Source of the DNA: Siphlonurus alternatus
Taxonomy: Eukaryota; Arthropoda; Insecta; Ephemeroptera; Siphlonuridae
DNA: 64,000 nucleotides
Direction: 5' to 3'
NCBI GenBank assembly: GCA_949825025.1
Contig: OX463778.1
Location: 37,649,194 to 37,713,193 of the forward strand
The notes under the pieces are model-generated. The model was not told the DNA's origin, made no database searches, and worked only from the letters and a program-made list of their open reading frames with translations. Of the stretch, positions 28,401-41,159 are shown piece by piece (positions within the stretch are counted from its first letter, which is position 1; the number at the start of each line of letters is the position of its first letter). The position numbers and the translations under genes are program-made.

Positions 28401-29771
28401 TATTTGATGTTAGATATATTGTATGCCTTGAGAATATTTTATAAGTCAAAGACTCGAATAGTTTGCCAACTTTGAGTCTTTATAGTTTACTTATAGGTTT
28501 ATTATTAGATTATTATGCATACAGTATTAATATGATAGTGTTTCGTGTTCGTATTGGAATATTCTACTTCTATACAGGATGTACTGAATGCATTTGAATT
28601 TAGACCCACAGTGTCAAGTGCTACACCCCAGAAAGTCTAATTAAAAATACATGAAATTGTACTGCAAATTAATTATTTCGTGAAGTTAAAAGTTAAAAAG
28701 CCAGGGTAAGATAAAATTGTCATCTTACGTCCATTACAGTACACCGAAATGATAGACTAGATGATAATTATGTATCATATTTAACCATCAATAAATATGA
28801 TATGCCATCACTCTGTTACTATAGTTACCAGAAGAGGGAACAATTATTTTGGTTTACGTTAGATTACTTACAGTACATTTATAGATTTATACAGTATATT
28901 TGTATAGTGTGTAATACAAATTTGAAAAAAATACATACAATATTTTTTTCAACTTTCAATATCTAATTAGCAGTATAGCCCAGTGGCAATATAATTAATA
29001 TAAAATGAGGTTTTATTATCTTTATGTATTCAGAGTATGTCAAGAAACTAAGACAAAACTAGCCAGGGGTATGTACGTCTATTGTATTAACCACGCACAG
29101 TAAAGTCCACAATATATTTTTTTACATCCATGTTTTATAGAAAGCTGTCGTCAAGATAGAACGTTGCTAAATCCGGCGTAAATGCAGATCATTATAAATT
29201 GCATAACTTAAAAACTGCAATGATATAAATTTAGGTTATACGCTTTAACATATTGGTAACAATAATTTCAAATATCCTTTCTCAATCTTCCCATGTTATG
29301 ATTATTATGAAGGTATATAAAATTATAAATATAAACATCTTGTCCTAAACTATTTTTTGTTATGTATTTATCTATACAGGTGAAACTTAACAAACCATTA
29401 TTATTAATTCTATAATATGAAAGTTGAAAAAAGTTAAAACATAAAAAGATTATTAGTTTTGAAAAGAACTTATTACATAAAAAATAAAATAGTGTGTAAC
29501 AGCTGCAAGGTGCATAATATAAGTGAGAGCTTTTTTTTAAAAGTAAAATTACTTCTGTTGTTTTTAACCGTTTGTTGACTAAATGTGGTAAGTCGCCGCG
29601 GGGTGAGAAGGTGAAAATAGTGCAGCACCATCTGCACCTTTGTCTAACCCCCTTGTCTTCTATCAACCCCCGTCACTACATCAAGTCGACTTGTTTTTGC
29701 TCCTGTTGGTTTTAATGTTTTTTTGTACTCCTTCTTTATTTGTTTGTCGTGTCTCTACTTCTTCTTCTTCT

Positions 29772-29772
<1 letters not shown>

Positions 29773-29860
<88 letters not shown>
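29773..29860. repeat. (CT)n microsatellite, about 44 units
   Basis: Uninterrupted CT over 88 bp. Open frames across it on both strands are artefacts of the dinucleotide repeat. Confidence 0.95.
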
Positions 29861-29865
<5 letters not shown>

Positions 29866-32800
29866 CCACCCTTACTCTCCTATAATAGACAAGGATCGTG
29901 TGTGGGCCTCCTCATTGCTCATGGCTCGAGGCTAGCTCATCATAATGCCGCTCTAAATACTCACCTTACTACCTTAAAGAATTTTTTTTTAAATGTGTGT
30001 ACAACCTAAAGGTATTAAAAAAAATTACCTCATTTATTCTATGAATAATAAAGTAGGTTAAATTTACTTGAATATTTTAAACTTCTTTATATACCTGTGC
30101 TGATGGTTCTCTCTTTTATGTTAGCAATGACTCCATTAATATTATAAATGTACACATAATTTAAAACTTTATTTTTAATATATCAAGGACATTTAAAAAA
30201 AAATATATATATTAAAATTTTTGTAATTGATATTTTAATGCAATGTAATATGTATGACTTTTACTTATATTGTGGTGAGTTGATATAAGAGAAGTGTGTA
30301 AGTGATTTTTTTTTTATTATTATTTCATTCAAGGCTAAAAATCTCATTTAAACCAAGGTAAATAATTATGAATTTCAAATTAGGTTTCTACCTGACAACA
30401 ATACAAGGAGAAAGAGAAAGAGAGAGATGTATTTAATAGTATAACGTTGGAATATTATTATATATTTAATATATATTTTTAATTTAAATTACTTTTCATC
30501 AGCTGTATATTTTTAAAAATAAGTTTTGTTGATAATATATGATATATATACCAGGTGCAGCCAGTATTTAAATTAATTTAGTTTAAATTATTTGATTATG
30601 CAATCTGTATTAATGCAAAAACAGGTTTAATTTCTCTGGGGGTAAAAATTATACCTCTTGATAAAGCCATTGCTGGTTAATGTCATATTTTTTTTTACTG
30701 TCATTATTATAATATTTTTATTATTGCTGTTATCTCTTATTTAACGAACTATAAAGGTACTCCATCATAAATACTTGGACAGTAGGGGGACCGATTCTTT
30801 AATTTAGAGTAAAAAGACAACGCATTATATTAATTTATATAAGATCTTGAACAGAGATTATTTTTTTTATAGAATGAAATAATATAATAATAAAAAAAAA
30901 ATTCATTTGATGCATTAGATAGAACAAAAGTTCCATTATTTTAATGAAAGTGACTAGGTGTTGTTAAGACGATGAGAATTGTATATAAGTGTATTATATA
31001 TAGTGTCGGTCATTACTGAAATAATGCAATTCATTATTCAAGAATATGACGTCACAACGTGTGAATTTAAAATACATTTACTCCAAACCAAAGGTAAAGC
31101 TTCATAAAATAATATAACTTCAGATTTTTTGTTGGAAATATAACTTTTATTATATATTTTTATAAAAATATATATGTTATATTTATATTGTTTGGTGACA
31201 TCACATTTGATTGACTTGAATCTTTGTATATATAGTGTTCAACGTTTCTTTTGGTAAGTTCATTTAGGAATGAGTCAGCAAGAAATACAGACTTTATAGC
31301 AAAAGCCAGCAGCAACAGGCAAGCAAGCAAGGGTCCTGAGGACCTAAGTAAAAGCAAAACCTTCTCATACATATTATGGTGAACAAAATGCTTACAAGAA
31401 TAGAAAGAAGACTTTTCTTTTCATACATTTTTTTTTTTAATATATAATAATGCTAGCCATCACTTTTTATTATTTATCCATTGTTTTTTTTTTCTTCCTA
31501 TTTTTCGTATGCATGATTGCTAATGGAGTTGCTGCCATTTATTTACCTCTCTCACTCATTTTCTGTATGGCAGTACTTTATGTGTATGACGACATATTGT
31601 TAATGTGGATTTTACCTTGTCGTTTTGATAAAATTATAAGTTGACATCCTCTTAAAAAAAAACATAAGAAAAGAGGTGACATTATTATATGCAGTCAATT
31701 TATCATTTAGATTATATAAGATTATAAAGCGTCGTGTCAAAAGCGATTGATTATATGCGTATAGTCAGATGCACTGGTTACTTGTATTTTTTTTATATAC
31801 TATTCGTTAATTAATTTCTCAAGAATATGTGCTGTTTTAATTTATGATGGTGTCTGCTTTATATAAATATTAAAAAAATAATATAATATTTCTTTTCAAT
31901 TTGACAGTTGAAATTTATTTTTATTTTATCAGACATTTAATAAATTAAAAAAGATTAATTATAAGTTAATCGCTAGACTTAATTTGTCATTTCAGCTTGC
32001 GAAAATATTTAAGAGGATCTATAGAGTCATCTCTCAAGTCAAAATATTATAAAATATTTTAATAGCTGCCCCTCTAATATATACACAGTAAAATATTGAA
32101 GTAAAACTTTTTATAAAATTTATAGTGAAATTAGTAAACAAATATCGGATTGCAATATCTTTTGCCTTTGATTTTTTTTTTTTTCTTTCTTTAAAATTTC
32201 TGACTTTAATAATGAGAAAAAGACAATGCCTTATTTGACGCCAATACTTCAAATTTAAGTTATATTTAAAAAAATATTATACTTCTCACTTGCATCTAGG
32301 AATAAAAACAAATTGAAATATAGCACAGCATTTATTTACATGTATTTTATTCAACATAAAAGTTCATTCAAATTGTCTATGTGTATTTTAATCTTCATTT
32401 ATATAAAGATAAAAACAAAAGAAGATTATACAAATAAAGAGAGTGAAATTGAAAGTGTTCTTTTTTTATTGCTTCATGAAATTCTGCAACTGAGTATGTA
32501 AATATTTGTTTTGTTTATATATAAAGTGCAATTTTGCAAGTACAGACCTCCCACCCTCTTAATCTTTTATGTAGAAATAAAAAGGTTTCTTGTATTATAT
32601 TTATATATATATATATATTGCATGATATGTTACTGTACGAGATTGCATGCATGTGAGTAAGGTCCACCATGCCAACTGTTTTTATCAGTAGTAAAAGAGT
32701 GGAAGAACTCTCAACAGCATGCAGCAGTGACAAAGAGAGTACTTATACATTACATAATGACGTGGGAATGAGTCCTGTAGACAGAAAAAGGATTCATATC

Positions 32801-35415
32801 AGTATTATATCAAGGACCCATTAGATCCTACACAGTCAAAAACTATACATTATAATATAAATGAAAATGAGATATAATGACATTTTTCCATCCCATTAAT
32901 GTAGCAGCATTCTTTTTTATATATATTATGTTCATGATGATGATGATAATGTTTTTTTGTTATCATTACTTAATTTCTTTATAACTTGTCCAATGGGTTA
33001 TAACGAATTTTATTTTAATGTTTTAAAAAGAAAGAAAGAAAGAAATAATAATAATTGTATGTTGTGTTGTTAACAGTTTAATTGGCCATAATGAGATTCA
33101 TATAAAATATATAATTATATTTCTTAAGTTGTAGTATATCGTTATCCATTATATTTTACTGTCCTAAATGTATATTTTTTTTATATACTTACATATAGTT
33201 TTTTTTATTTTTTAATAAGATTTTTTTTTTTTCTGTTCATTATAACCATTAAAGGTAATGTCAATTAAAGGATTTATGATGAAGAATTTCTAGTTATTAA
33301 AATAAATTTACAACATTTTTTTTTTATTTAATCATTATAGATTTATGTTTGCAGCTTCTTGTAACAACATCATGATTTTGTGTGTGATAGGTTGTTTGAC
33401 ACAAACTATATAAGATTGAATGTTTATTTTCAAATCGATTATATATCATTGTAATAATAAAGAGAAAATGTCTTGATATATTTCGTCCCCTTTTTTTAAC
33501 ACATACTTTTTCTTCTTATTTGTGAAAGTAAAAAAACAACAACAATATAATACTTTTTTTTTATCACTTGTACGTATAGCAAATTAAAGTATTGCGAGGA
33601 GGGCCTGAAGGGGGTTGAACTACGAACTTCGAATGATTGTTGGGAACCATATGTCTTTATACGAAGACTATAGAGAAAGTTAGTTATTTCTGATGATGCT
33701 GCTGCTATAAGCTTGGTTTGCTTGAGGCTACCGTATGAAATGATCATAATAAATCATCGATACCTTTACTCCATGTAAGACTGCTAGTGAGCAAGCATGA
33801 TCATCAGACGCAGAAGGTATTAGACGGCGGTGGCGGCACGTTTTTGGCTTCAAGAAGAAGCTAAAACCCCGTCCATGTCGTTCCCACCACTAGTGCTTAC
33901 TTGAGTTTAAAATGAATTAATATTTATTTTGTTTTGACATTTAGTTAAATTGAAAAATGAGTATATTACAATACCGTTATTATTTAAATAAATATTTCTG
34001 TTTATAAAAAAAAATATTGTATTATAATAAAAAGTTAACATTATGTATGACTGAGTATATATGACATGTAAAATATGTTTTTATTTTCATCATGTCTTGC
34101 CTAGTGAATTGCAAATTTAAATTATTATGCGTATATACGATTATGCGTAGTTTTGCGTGTGTTCGTGTTGCGTGTATATTATTATATACTGTATATAAAA
34201 GGTCAATGTGTTTTTTTTCCTATACGCGTGTGTGTAGACAAAACTATGAATTAATATTTCAATATTCATTTTGTCTAATTTTATCTTTAGTTTCATCAAA
34301 AATTAATTAAATTTTAAAATGAACTAGATATAATAGTAAGAAGTCAGTTTTGAGCGAATCTTGGTGACAATTTTTATGTTACTGTCATTGTGTCACAATT
34401 TATAATTATAATATATATTTAATTATTTATACTAAAGCAGATTCTTTAGCGAACAAAACTTTATAAAATACAGTGTTGTAAAATGGGTTTGCCATTTTGA
34501 AAATAACGTTGTGGTATTTCAAAATCATTCTTGATAGTAAAATTCTATCTACACTCTATAATCGGTTCATCTCCTCCAACTTACCTCTCATTATGTGAAA
34601 AAAGGGTGCTAATATAACACCACAATACTAGATTTTGGCCCAAAAAATATCAAAGAAATGTAACTATTTTTGAAGTTTCTAATAATGAATCAGATAAGAA
34701 ATTTTAAGAATATGTTACGAAGTTTTTCATCTTCCGTACTTAATAATTTGCCCTAAATTCAATGCTCTGTTCAATGAAAAAAAAATATACATACTGTCTC
34801 ATTACTAATGTATTGATTTTATGCCACACAAAACGCGTTCTTTACGATCAGTACGATCAATCCAAGATCATTAGATTATATATATATATATTTTTTTTTC
34901 TTTTAGTAATTTTATTTTTCTACGTTCATGGTTTTAATGAGCAAGAAATTTATTATGTAAAAAAAAAAAAAATAATAATAATAATAAATATATACGTTCC
35001 CAATATAGCTCGTTCTTCCCTTATAAGTCTAATGAGGGTATAAAAAATTATACTTATATACTGTGAATATGTGGTTTGGAACCATCCAATTAAGGTCAGA
35101 ATCTATAATAAGTGAAAGTGTATAATTTCTGACAATATTTTTCTTATATATAAATCTACGATAAATAAAAAAAAAAAATACCTTAAAGTTGCAATTTTTT
35201 TTTGTATATATAAACCACAATAACAAGGCACGTTGTAACAATTTGCATAGCAGGAAATTGACGTGCACAAGACTGACCACTATACACACTTCTTACTTTC
35301 CCGTTGACCCTTGGTTATGACCTCTTCTTCCAGACGTTTGCTTCTTATTGGTTTCGCCTCGCCCTCCTCAGCTCGCGGTTTGTAAGTGAGAGGTGCTCAG
35401 TTAAATCTATACAAT
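29861..35415. other. AT-rich non-coding block
   Basis: No gene seen. Islands at 31260-31360, 32630-32770, 33590-33900 and 35290-35410. Numerous (ATT)n, T-run and (GAAA)n stretches occur (for example 33029-33045). Stretch 34320-34760 has fewer TA runs, but no termini or coding remnant were found. Confidence 0.55.
31047..31054. promoter_or_regulatory. Perfect CRE palindrome TGACGTCA
   Basis: In AT-rich DNA. A related TGACATCA follows about 150 bp later at 31197-31204. Confidence 0.3.

Positions 35416-35448
<33 letters not shown>
35416..35448. repeat. (AGC)n microsatellite
   Basis: Eleven AGC units without interruption. Not in a recognisable coding frame. Confidence 0.9.
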
Positions 35449-35502
35449 TTGGATGTGCGAGAAAGTCGAGCCGAATCTCGTCAATCAAATAAGATTATAG
35501 TC

Positions 35503-35519
35503 AGGTCAAATAAAGGTCA
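35503..35519 (+). promoter_or_regulatory. Perfect DR5 nuclear-receptor element
   Basis: AGGTCA, five bases (AATAA), AGGTCA. Both half-sites are perfect. It lies 55 bp after the (AGC)n tract in a GC-richer island. Confidence 0.35.
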
Positions 35520-36453
35520 TCGTCGTCTCCATATAGCCTTCTCTATATCACAACACCAGTAGAAACTTATATATACGACCAAGATAAACAGGATTAAATT
35601 TAAATAACTATTATATTTTTATTATTTGTGTTATAATAATGATTTGTCATCATGTATTTTTTTTTTTACATTTTAATTGATTATTAAAAAAAAATAGCGT
35701 GTATTTTCATTTTATTTTAATGATGATATAATTAATTTTATATAATAATTATATCATCAATAAATTTTATTTTGAATTATTTAATAAAACGTTGTTATAT
35801 AATGTTTAATTTTTTATTATAAAATATATATTTTAAGATTAGAAAGATATTTAATTAATTAATGTGACAATAAAATTTTAATTTGTGTTTAAAATATTAA
35901 GTGCTATGGTTTATAAATTTAACCTCTTTTCCATTTAAATTAATTAATTCTAAAAGAACATTTTTACTAATGAATTCTAATGACACAAACTTTTTAAATG
36001 CTGGTACCATTATCCTTGCTTTTAAATTAAATATAAAAAAAATACCCCTCCAAATATTTTTCATGTTGATTAATATTAAAGCACATTCCTATACAAGAAA
36101 AAAAAAAATATTTCAAGTGTATCAAATGTCAAAGTTACTCCATTGTAATGATGAACCTGCATCATCGTCTTGTTTTTGTCATCGCACGGAGCTTCTCTCC
36201 TCCTACTGCTGCTGAATAGTAATAAAGTCAGTCTCAATTTGTTGATTGTTTGAGCGTGGAGTTGGAGCACTCGCATTATAATGATAGCAGCAGTAGTAGT
36301 AGCGACTCTCTCCCTTGCTGAGTATACGATGATGGGGGTGGGGCAGATAATATGCTCTGTGGAGTTTCATTAGGCTCTATAATATAAGTTGGCAGGTGCG
36401 TGTTGCATTGCTCTTGTATCCATCTCTTCATTCACCTGATGGATAATAATAAT

Positions 36454-36509
36454 TCTCTCTCTCTCTCTCCCGATAGTATAGTGCAGAGAGAGAGAGAGAG
36501 AGAGAGAGA
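36454..36509. repeat. CT-run / GA-run hairpin
   Basis: A CT run at 36454-36469 and an AG run at 36485-36509, separated by 15 bp, can pair as a long hairpin. The same arrangement recurs at 54729-54768 and 63340-63610. Confidence 0.75.
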
Positions 36510-37632
36510 CAGGGAGGGGGGAGGGAGAATCCTGCGTGGCAAACACAAGTCGTTGGGTGTTAATTAAATTAATGAAGATGGACTGGTTTTAATTTAGAAT
36601 CCAAGTGAAATGTTATGTGACAGAGCTCGTTAGGAGAGAATTTGTCCGCCCTGTATACCTTTTTTTTTATATATATAAATAATATATTTTATTTTTCATC
36701 TATATACCTGTATATGTATTATGAGTTAAATATATTAATGTATATACCTGTACATAAGAAAATATATTTTTATTTTATTTTAATCTTATATATATTTATA
36801 TAAAAGTTGTATCATCAAGAGAGAGCGAAAAAAAAAAAAAAAAAGGTTGATCGCCATTTTAATATAAAATGTCGATGTCACTATTTGATAAGAAAGAAGC
36901 CTCTTGCACGATTGACTTGCAGATTTTCTGTTCTACTGAACATACACGCAGCAAGCAGTCCTTGGCTAGAACAAGACGTAATCCTTCTCCCAGCAGCCTG
37001 TTTTGTACAGCATCTAGCTGTTTGTTTTGTACTAAGCGAAGGGTATTAGATCTCTCTTTATTTTATTAAGCGTCTTGTCTCAGCCGCCAGAGGTAAGTCA
37101 AGACGGCGCGGCGGTCACTTATGTAGAGAGCAAGCTGCTGGCTGGTCGAGCGGACGGAATCTGATATTCACCGAGATGACTTGAGTGCGCAGATTACAAC
37201 ATTGATCCGATATACCGTGCAAATATGACTTAAAAACATTTTGGCAGCTATGAACATTTTTTTTTTTATATTATATATATGATATATAATAGTGATTTTG
37301 TTTAATGATTGTAATACTTTAAGTTCATGTCATATTATATTTTAATTATTATTTTTTTTTTGACTGATCATACTGTCATTATATTTTAATATAATTATGA
37401 TATTATATACTGAATTATTTGAAGATGTCAAATTTATGAACATTTATAATTAGTTAACGATTCATTTACCATGCAATTGAACAATATAATGCTTCAATTT
37501 ATGTTTAAACTTTAATTTGTTTAGTTTGAGGGTATGTCAGTGACGCGGATTGACTTAGTTAATTCTTAAATTTACCACCAGGTTCTCCACTGTGCTTAAT
37601 TATGCTAATAGTGCAAATTGTTATTGTTTCAG

Positions 37633-37808
37633 ATAGCGGCGTGGCAGCAGTGATATCACACGATGATGGTGACTTGGCGGAGCGAGTGTCACCGTTGACG
37701 GGGGGTCTAAGACGACGCGTGGTCGTGGCACTGCGGCCAAGAGGCGGCGGCTCCCCCGTGTTGTCGCGGGGGGCGTGCCGGTGCCGCCGGGCCTCGAACC
37801 CCCCCGCT
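37633..37808 (+). other. GC-rich leader part of the signal-peptide exon
   Basis: A pyrimidine-rich TTATTGTTTCAG acceptor ends at 37632, after which the sequence is strongly GC-rich with many CpG. It stays open in the frame of the downstream ATG for all 58 codons, with an R/G/V-rich translation. I read it as 5' untranslated leader because the ATG at 37809 begins a typical signal peptide. Alternatively it is coding and the hydrophobic segment is internal. Confidence 0.5.
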
Positions 37809-37884
37809 ATGGCGCGACAACGTCAAGCAACTCTGCTAGCGCTGGCGCTTCTAGTCCTGGTGAACCACTCCATCGCCGAGCAAG
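37809..37884 (+). CDS. N-terminal signal-peptide exon of a secreted or membrane protein (partial)
   Basis: The ATG at 37809 (context CCGCTATGG) starts 25 complete codons plus one base. The exon ends at CAAG|GTAAAT, with GT at 37885-37886, so the intron is phase 1. The peptide has a basic N-region (R3, R5), a hydrophobic core at residues 7-18 rich in A, L and V, and a small-residue end (S-I-A before E-Q) suited to signal peptidase, giving cleavage near residue 23. These are the classic parts of a secretory signal. A phase-1 intron right after the signal peptide is common in genes for extracellular proteins. No further exon can be identified within 26 kb downstream, so the following intron is very long, as in many receptor and cell-adhesion genes. 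Too little mature sequence is present to name the family. The exon is far richer in GC than its surroundings, which supports real coding function. Confidence 0.6.
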
Positions 37885-38330
37885 GTAAATTATCTATGTA
37901 TAATAAAGTTATAAATTTTACTATCCATATCACTATATATAAAATAATACCTTATTACATTTAAGTTGGCGTATATGAACTTAATGAATATATATAGATA
38001 AAAAAAGACAGGTAACACAAATTAAAAAAAAGAAGTTTTATTTATTTTTTTATATTTCCCACGACTAAAAAAAAAAAAAAAAAAAAAAAGGTAGACGACA
38101 GCAATGGCAAGGCAGCAAGCATGGAACTTATACAGACGATAGCTGCTATAGCGCGGTAGACGTATAGGTAATTCGATAAGCCCACTTCTTTTAAGCAGCC
38201 GGGGGGGAAGAAAAATACGAGAGAGATCCTCTGTCTCTTCGTCCTCACATCAGTGTTTTGCGAAGCAGCTTGCTCAGACTCGAGGGATTGTTTCATTAAA
38301 AAAAATACTTCTAATCTCAGGTAATCCTTG

Positions 38331-38338
38331 TGACGTCA
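38331..38338. promoter_or_regulatory. Perfect CRE palindrome TGACGTCA
   Basis: 447 bp downstream of the signal-peptide exon, 132 bp before a second copy. Confidence 0.35.
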
Positions 38339-38470
38339 CTGGAGCTTAATGCAATATATCAATTAAATTTTAAAAATCCAGCTTGACTTGGTACTGATGT
38401 TGGGTAAAATTATAGAAATATGATTACGTCACTTTTACTAATTATTTATTGAAAAAATTACGCATGTGTA

Positions 38471-38478
38471 TGACGTCA
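38471..38478. promoter_or_regulatory. Perfect CRE palindrome TGACGTCA
   Basis: Second of the pair in the presumed intron. A TTACGTCA variant lies between the two at about 38424. Confidence 0.35.
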
Positions 38479-40829
38479 TTGAGTATCGTAGTGAAGTTAC
38501 GTGTGGCTGGGCGGAGGGCAAACTATAACCCGTCCTGCTCGCCCATCTCGTTCTAAACTGCTGGCCTTATAACCAAACCGCGAGAACATAATATACCGTT
38601 AGAATAAAGAAATATGTGTTGGACCAGCAGCAGCAGAGGTGGATACAGATAAAGAAATGTGATAGCAAAACCAATAACCGCAATGTTGTTCTTCTAAGAT
38701 TGAAAACTATATCTTCTTATATATATTATATGTTATTGTATATATAGCATGTACTCCTTCTGTCTTGGTTTCAATTTTTAACCAATATAATTTGAGCTTG
38801 TATTTATATTATACGCATATATTATTATATAAATTATTATTCATCAATTTTTCTTAACCTAAAAATTTCAAACTTGATTAATTTTTTTCAATTAAGGATG
38901 TAAAACCTCAAATAAAGTATTTTTTTTTATACACATATTTATATATGAAGAAATACTTCAACTATATTTTTTTTATATAAATTCTTCTTCAATCATAATA
39001 TATTTTGACACATAATATAAAAATGATGAATGGTGACTTCAAAAAAATCAATACTTGATATTTATTTTCAACTTGATAGTTGTTGTTGTTTTTTTTCCCT
39101 TTTAGAAAGGTATGACAATGAATGATACTATATGTATTTTTTATGAGAGAGAAATGTTTATAAATCTGACCATGCAAAAGTAAAAATTAGGAAGTAATAG
39201 ATATTGCTTGCCTTTCTCTCAAAAGATTCCCAGACTTTTAAACGTGTCGGCCCCGCGCTCGGTCATCAATGGTAGTTATGCTTACAAACAGCCGCTTGCT
39301 GGTGTTAGTTTTTGCACGGGTCAGAGTTCATATGACTGAGAGAGAAAGTGAGGCGATTAAACCTGGCACATGCGAGGGAGTGGTCCATACATATATACGT
39401 GCTGGTGGTGGCGTATGTATGCTTGCTGATTTTAACCGCCCATACAAACTGATTGAGGACCATATTAAGCAGCAGGTAGAGAGAGTATAAAGAGAAGATG
39501 GTATTTCATATTACCTAGTTGGCTTACTGACTGCATATAATATATAAATTGCCCTATAGCGTTTATAATTGAGCTTATATGAGTTTTGCAAAAAAAAAAA
39601 AATGTATCTATAGAGGATGATGAGAGATTTTGCTATTGGATACAAACTAATTTGTATTCATAATATAATGTATTATGAGATAGACTATAACTTTAATGTT
39701 TATCGATTATTATTTAAGTATATTTAATAACGCCCATATTGTTTAACAATACCTACATGATTTTATTTGTTTAAAATGACTATGATAATGTAGTCATATG
39801 TTTATATATAACCTTTTCTCTTTATACATAATAAATATATAGATGAGGAATATTGTTCATTGCTGTATATTATTTTTTGGATGTTCTTGAAGTTATTTCT
39901 TTATTATATTTTGTCGATGAAAAAGAATGTGCTTTGTTTTTTTAAGCTTATTAAATTTTTAGCTATTAAATTTTATGTACATTTTTTTCATGATGCTTTT
40001 TTTTTCTCCTTCTATATTCATGTCTATAGATTTATTTTAATAAGTTTAATTTTTTCCCTTTTGTATTGAAAATGCAACCCGCTTTACTTATATTAAGAAT
40101 AATAAAAGTTGCTTCACATTAACATTGCACTTTATTTTAAATGAAAATTATTTCAAAGTTATTATATATGAAGTGTAATTATCTTTTAAGCACGAAGTTG
40201 AATTTTTAATACGTTTTAAAGTTTGAAACTTATTGCATTATATGACTAATGTCCCGCTTAATGCTTACATGGTTTGTCTGACGAGGCGCATAACGTAAAG
40301 AGTCTGCATGCTGCTTGCTTGTTACTCGGCAATGTATGAATTATGTCCAGAGCAAAGTTATGACCCATTGCTCTGGTGATGCCGCCTTCTATATGTAAAG
40401 CTGAGTGACCTTGCATACCTACCTGCACCACACCTGATTGTTACTTGCCAAGTGTATAAAGGTAACTTGGGTACTATAAGTAGCACCCTCCTTAGTACCT
40501 TTTTTGGGAACCAATCGTTTTGTAACTTTCTCATTGCGTAAACGTTTCATAACTTTATATCTTTAAATTGAAATCAGATGGATTTGTATAATGTAAAAGA
40601 AAGTAAAATTATTGAGTTTATAGTTCCTCTATATTATAAAACCTTAGGATTATTAGCTGATAAAAACTATAATATCTTATTGTAATTTTATTTTATACGT
40701 TTTTTTGTCTCTATGTTGTATTAATATGTACAGTCATTAGAGAAAAATAAATAAAATAAAAATAATTTATTAAATTTATTTAAATCAATACTTCTTACAA
40801 GCTGTCTGTTTTATTTCTCTGTTATAATA

Positions 40830-40888
40830 GAGGCTTCAAGTCAGCTGATTTTTCGGTGTTCCCACCCGCTATACCAAACTTATGTAAA

Positions 40889-40934
<46 letters not shown>

Positions 40935-41159
40935 GTTAATTCGTTTTTTCACTAACAAGAATAAGATTTTTTAGGGAAAATTCCTTTACTGAACTTTGGT
41001 CCAAACTGAAAAATAAAGTAGATAATTCAAAATTTAGATTTTTACTTGATTTATAAACGGGAAAAGTAAAAAAAAAAAAACACTTTGCTTCATTTTCAAA
41101 TGCAAGATGGACCTAAGCGACAACAGTTGCGCAGCGAGAGCGCACTCACTTAAAGCCTC
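40830..41159 (+). mobile_element. MITE, family A copy 1 (330 bp)
   Basis: It starts GAGGCTTCAAGT and ends ACTTAAAGCCTC, 12-bp imperfect inverted termini flanked on both sides by TA. It shares its first ~60 bp, including CAGCTGATTTT and CGGTGTTCCCACC, and its last ~15 bp with 43093-43356. A 43-base A-run (40891-40933) follows the shared head, and a GC-rich segment (41107-41150) precedes the tail. No coding sequence, so non-autonomous. The TA flanks point to a TA-targeting transposase such as Tc1/mariner, but the superfamily is not proven. Confidence 0.6.
40891..40933. repeat. Poly-A run inside MITE copy 1
   Basis: 43 consecutive A. The related copy at 43093-43356 has only a short A-run at the same place, so this is an expansion specific to this insertion. 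Confidence 0.9.

Larger units (their letters stand above)
23590..29772. other. AT-rich non-coding block with islands
   Basis: No gene seen. Islands at 23820-24110, 24760-25080, 25300-25740 (AGC-rich), 26460-26560, 27000-27170 and 27590-27700. 28280-29260 is relatively free of TA alternation and long A/T runs compared with its flanks and might be an old decayed repeat, but I found no termini. Confidence 0.55.
35449..37632. other. AT-rich non-coding block upstream of the exon
   Basis: No certain gene. Islands at 36150-36640 and 36880-37200, with a CT/GA hairpin between (listed separately). An AT-rich perfect hairpin (14-bp arms at 35721-35734 and 35746-35759) lies near the left end. The last ~60 bp ends in the 3' splice site of the exon at 37633. 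Confidence 0.55.
37885..40827. other. Presumed intron, AT-rich
   Basis: No exon recognised. Islands at 38080-38300 (after an A-run), 38480-38670, 39240-39490 and 40250-40460. Two CRE palindromes lie within 600 bp of the exon. Confidence 0.5.

Noticed and set aside
28974..29010. SINE A-box-like TAGCCCAGTGGCAAT
   Set aside because: No B-box follows at the usual spacing, and there is no tail or target duplication.
29268..29666. 132-codon minus-strand frame
   Set aside because: Dominated by F, Y, N, K, L and C as expected of AT-rich noise; no recognisable motif.
29640..29935. SLSLSL and RERERE open frames, also at 54256-54640 and 63147-63663
   Set aside because: Artefacts of (CT)n and (AG)n microsatellites, which lack stop codons in every frame.
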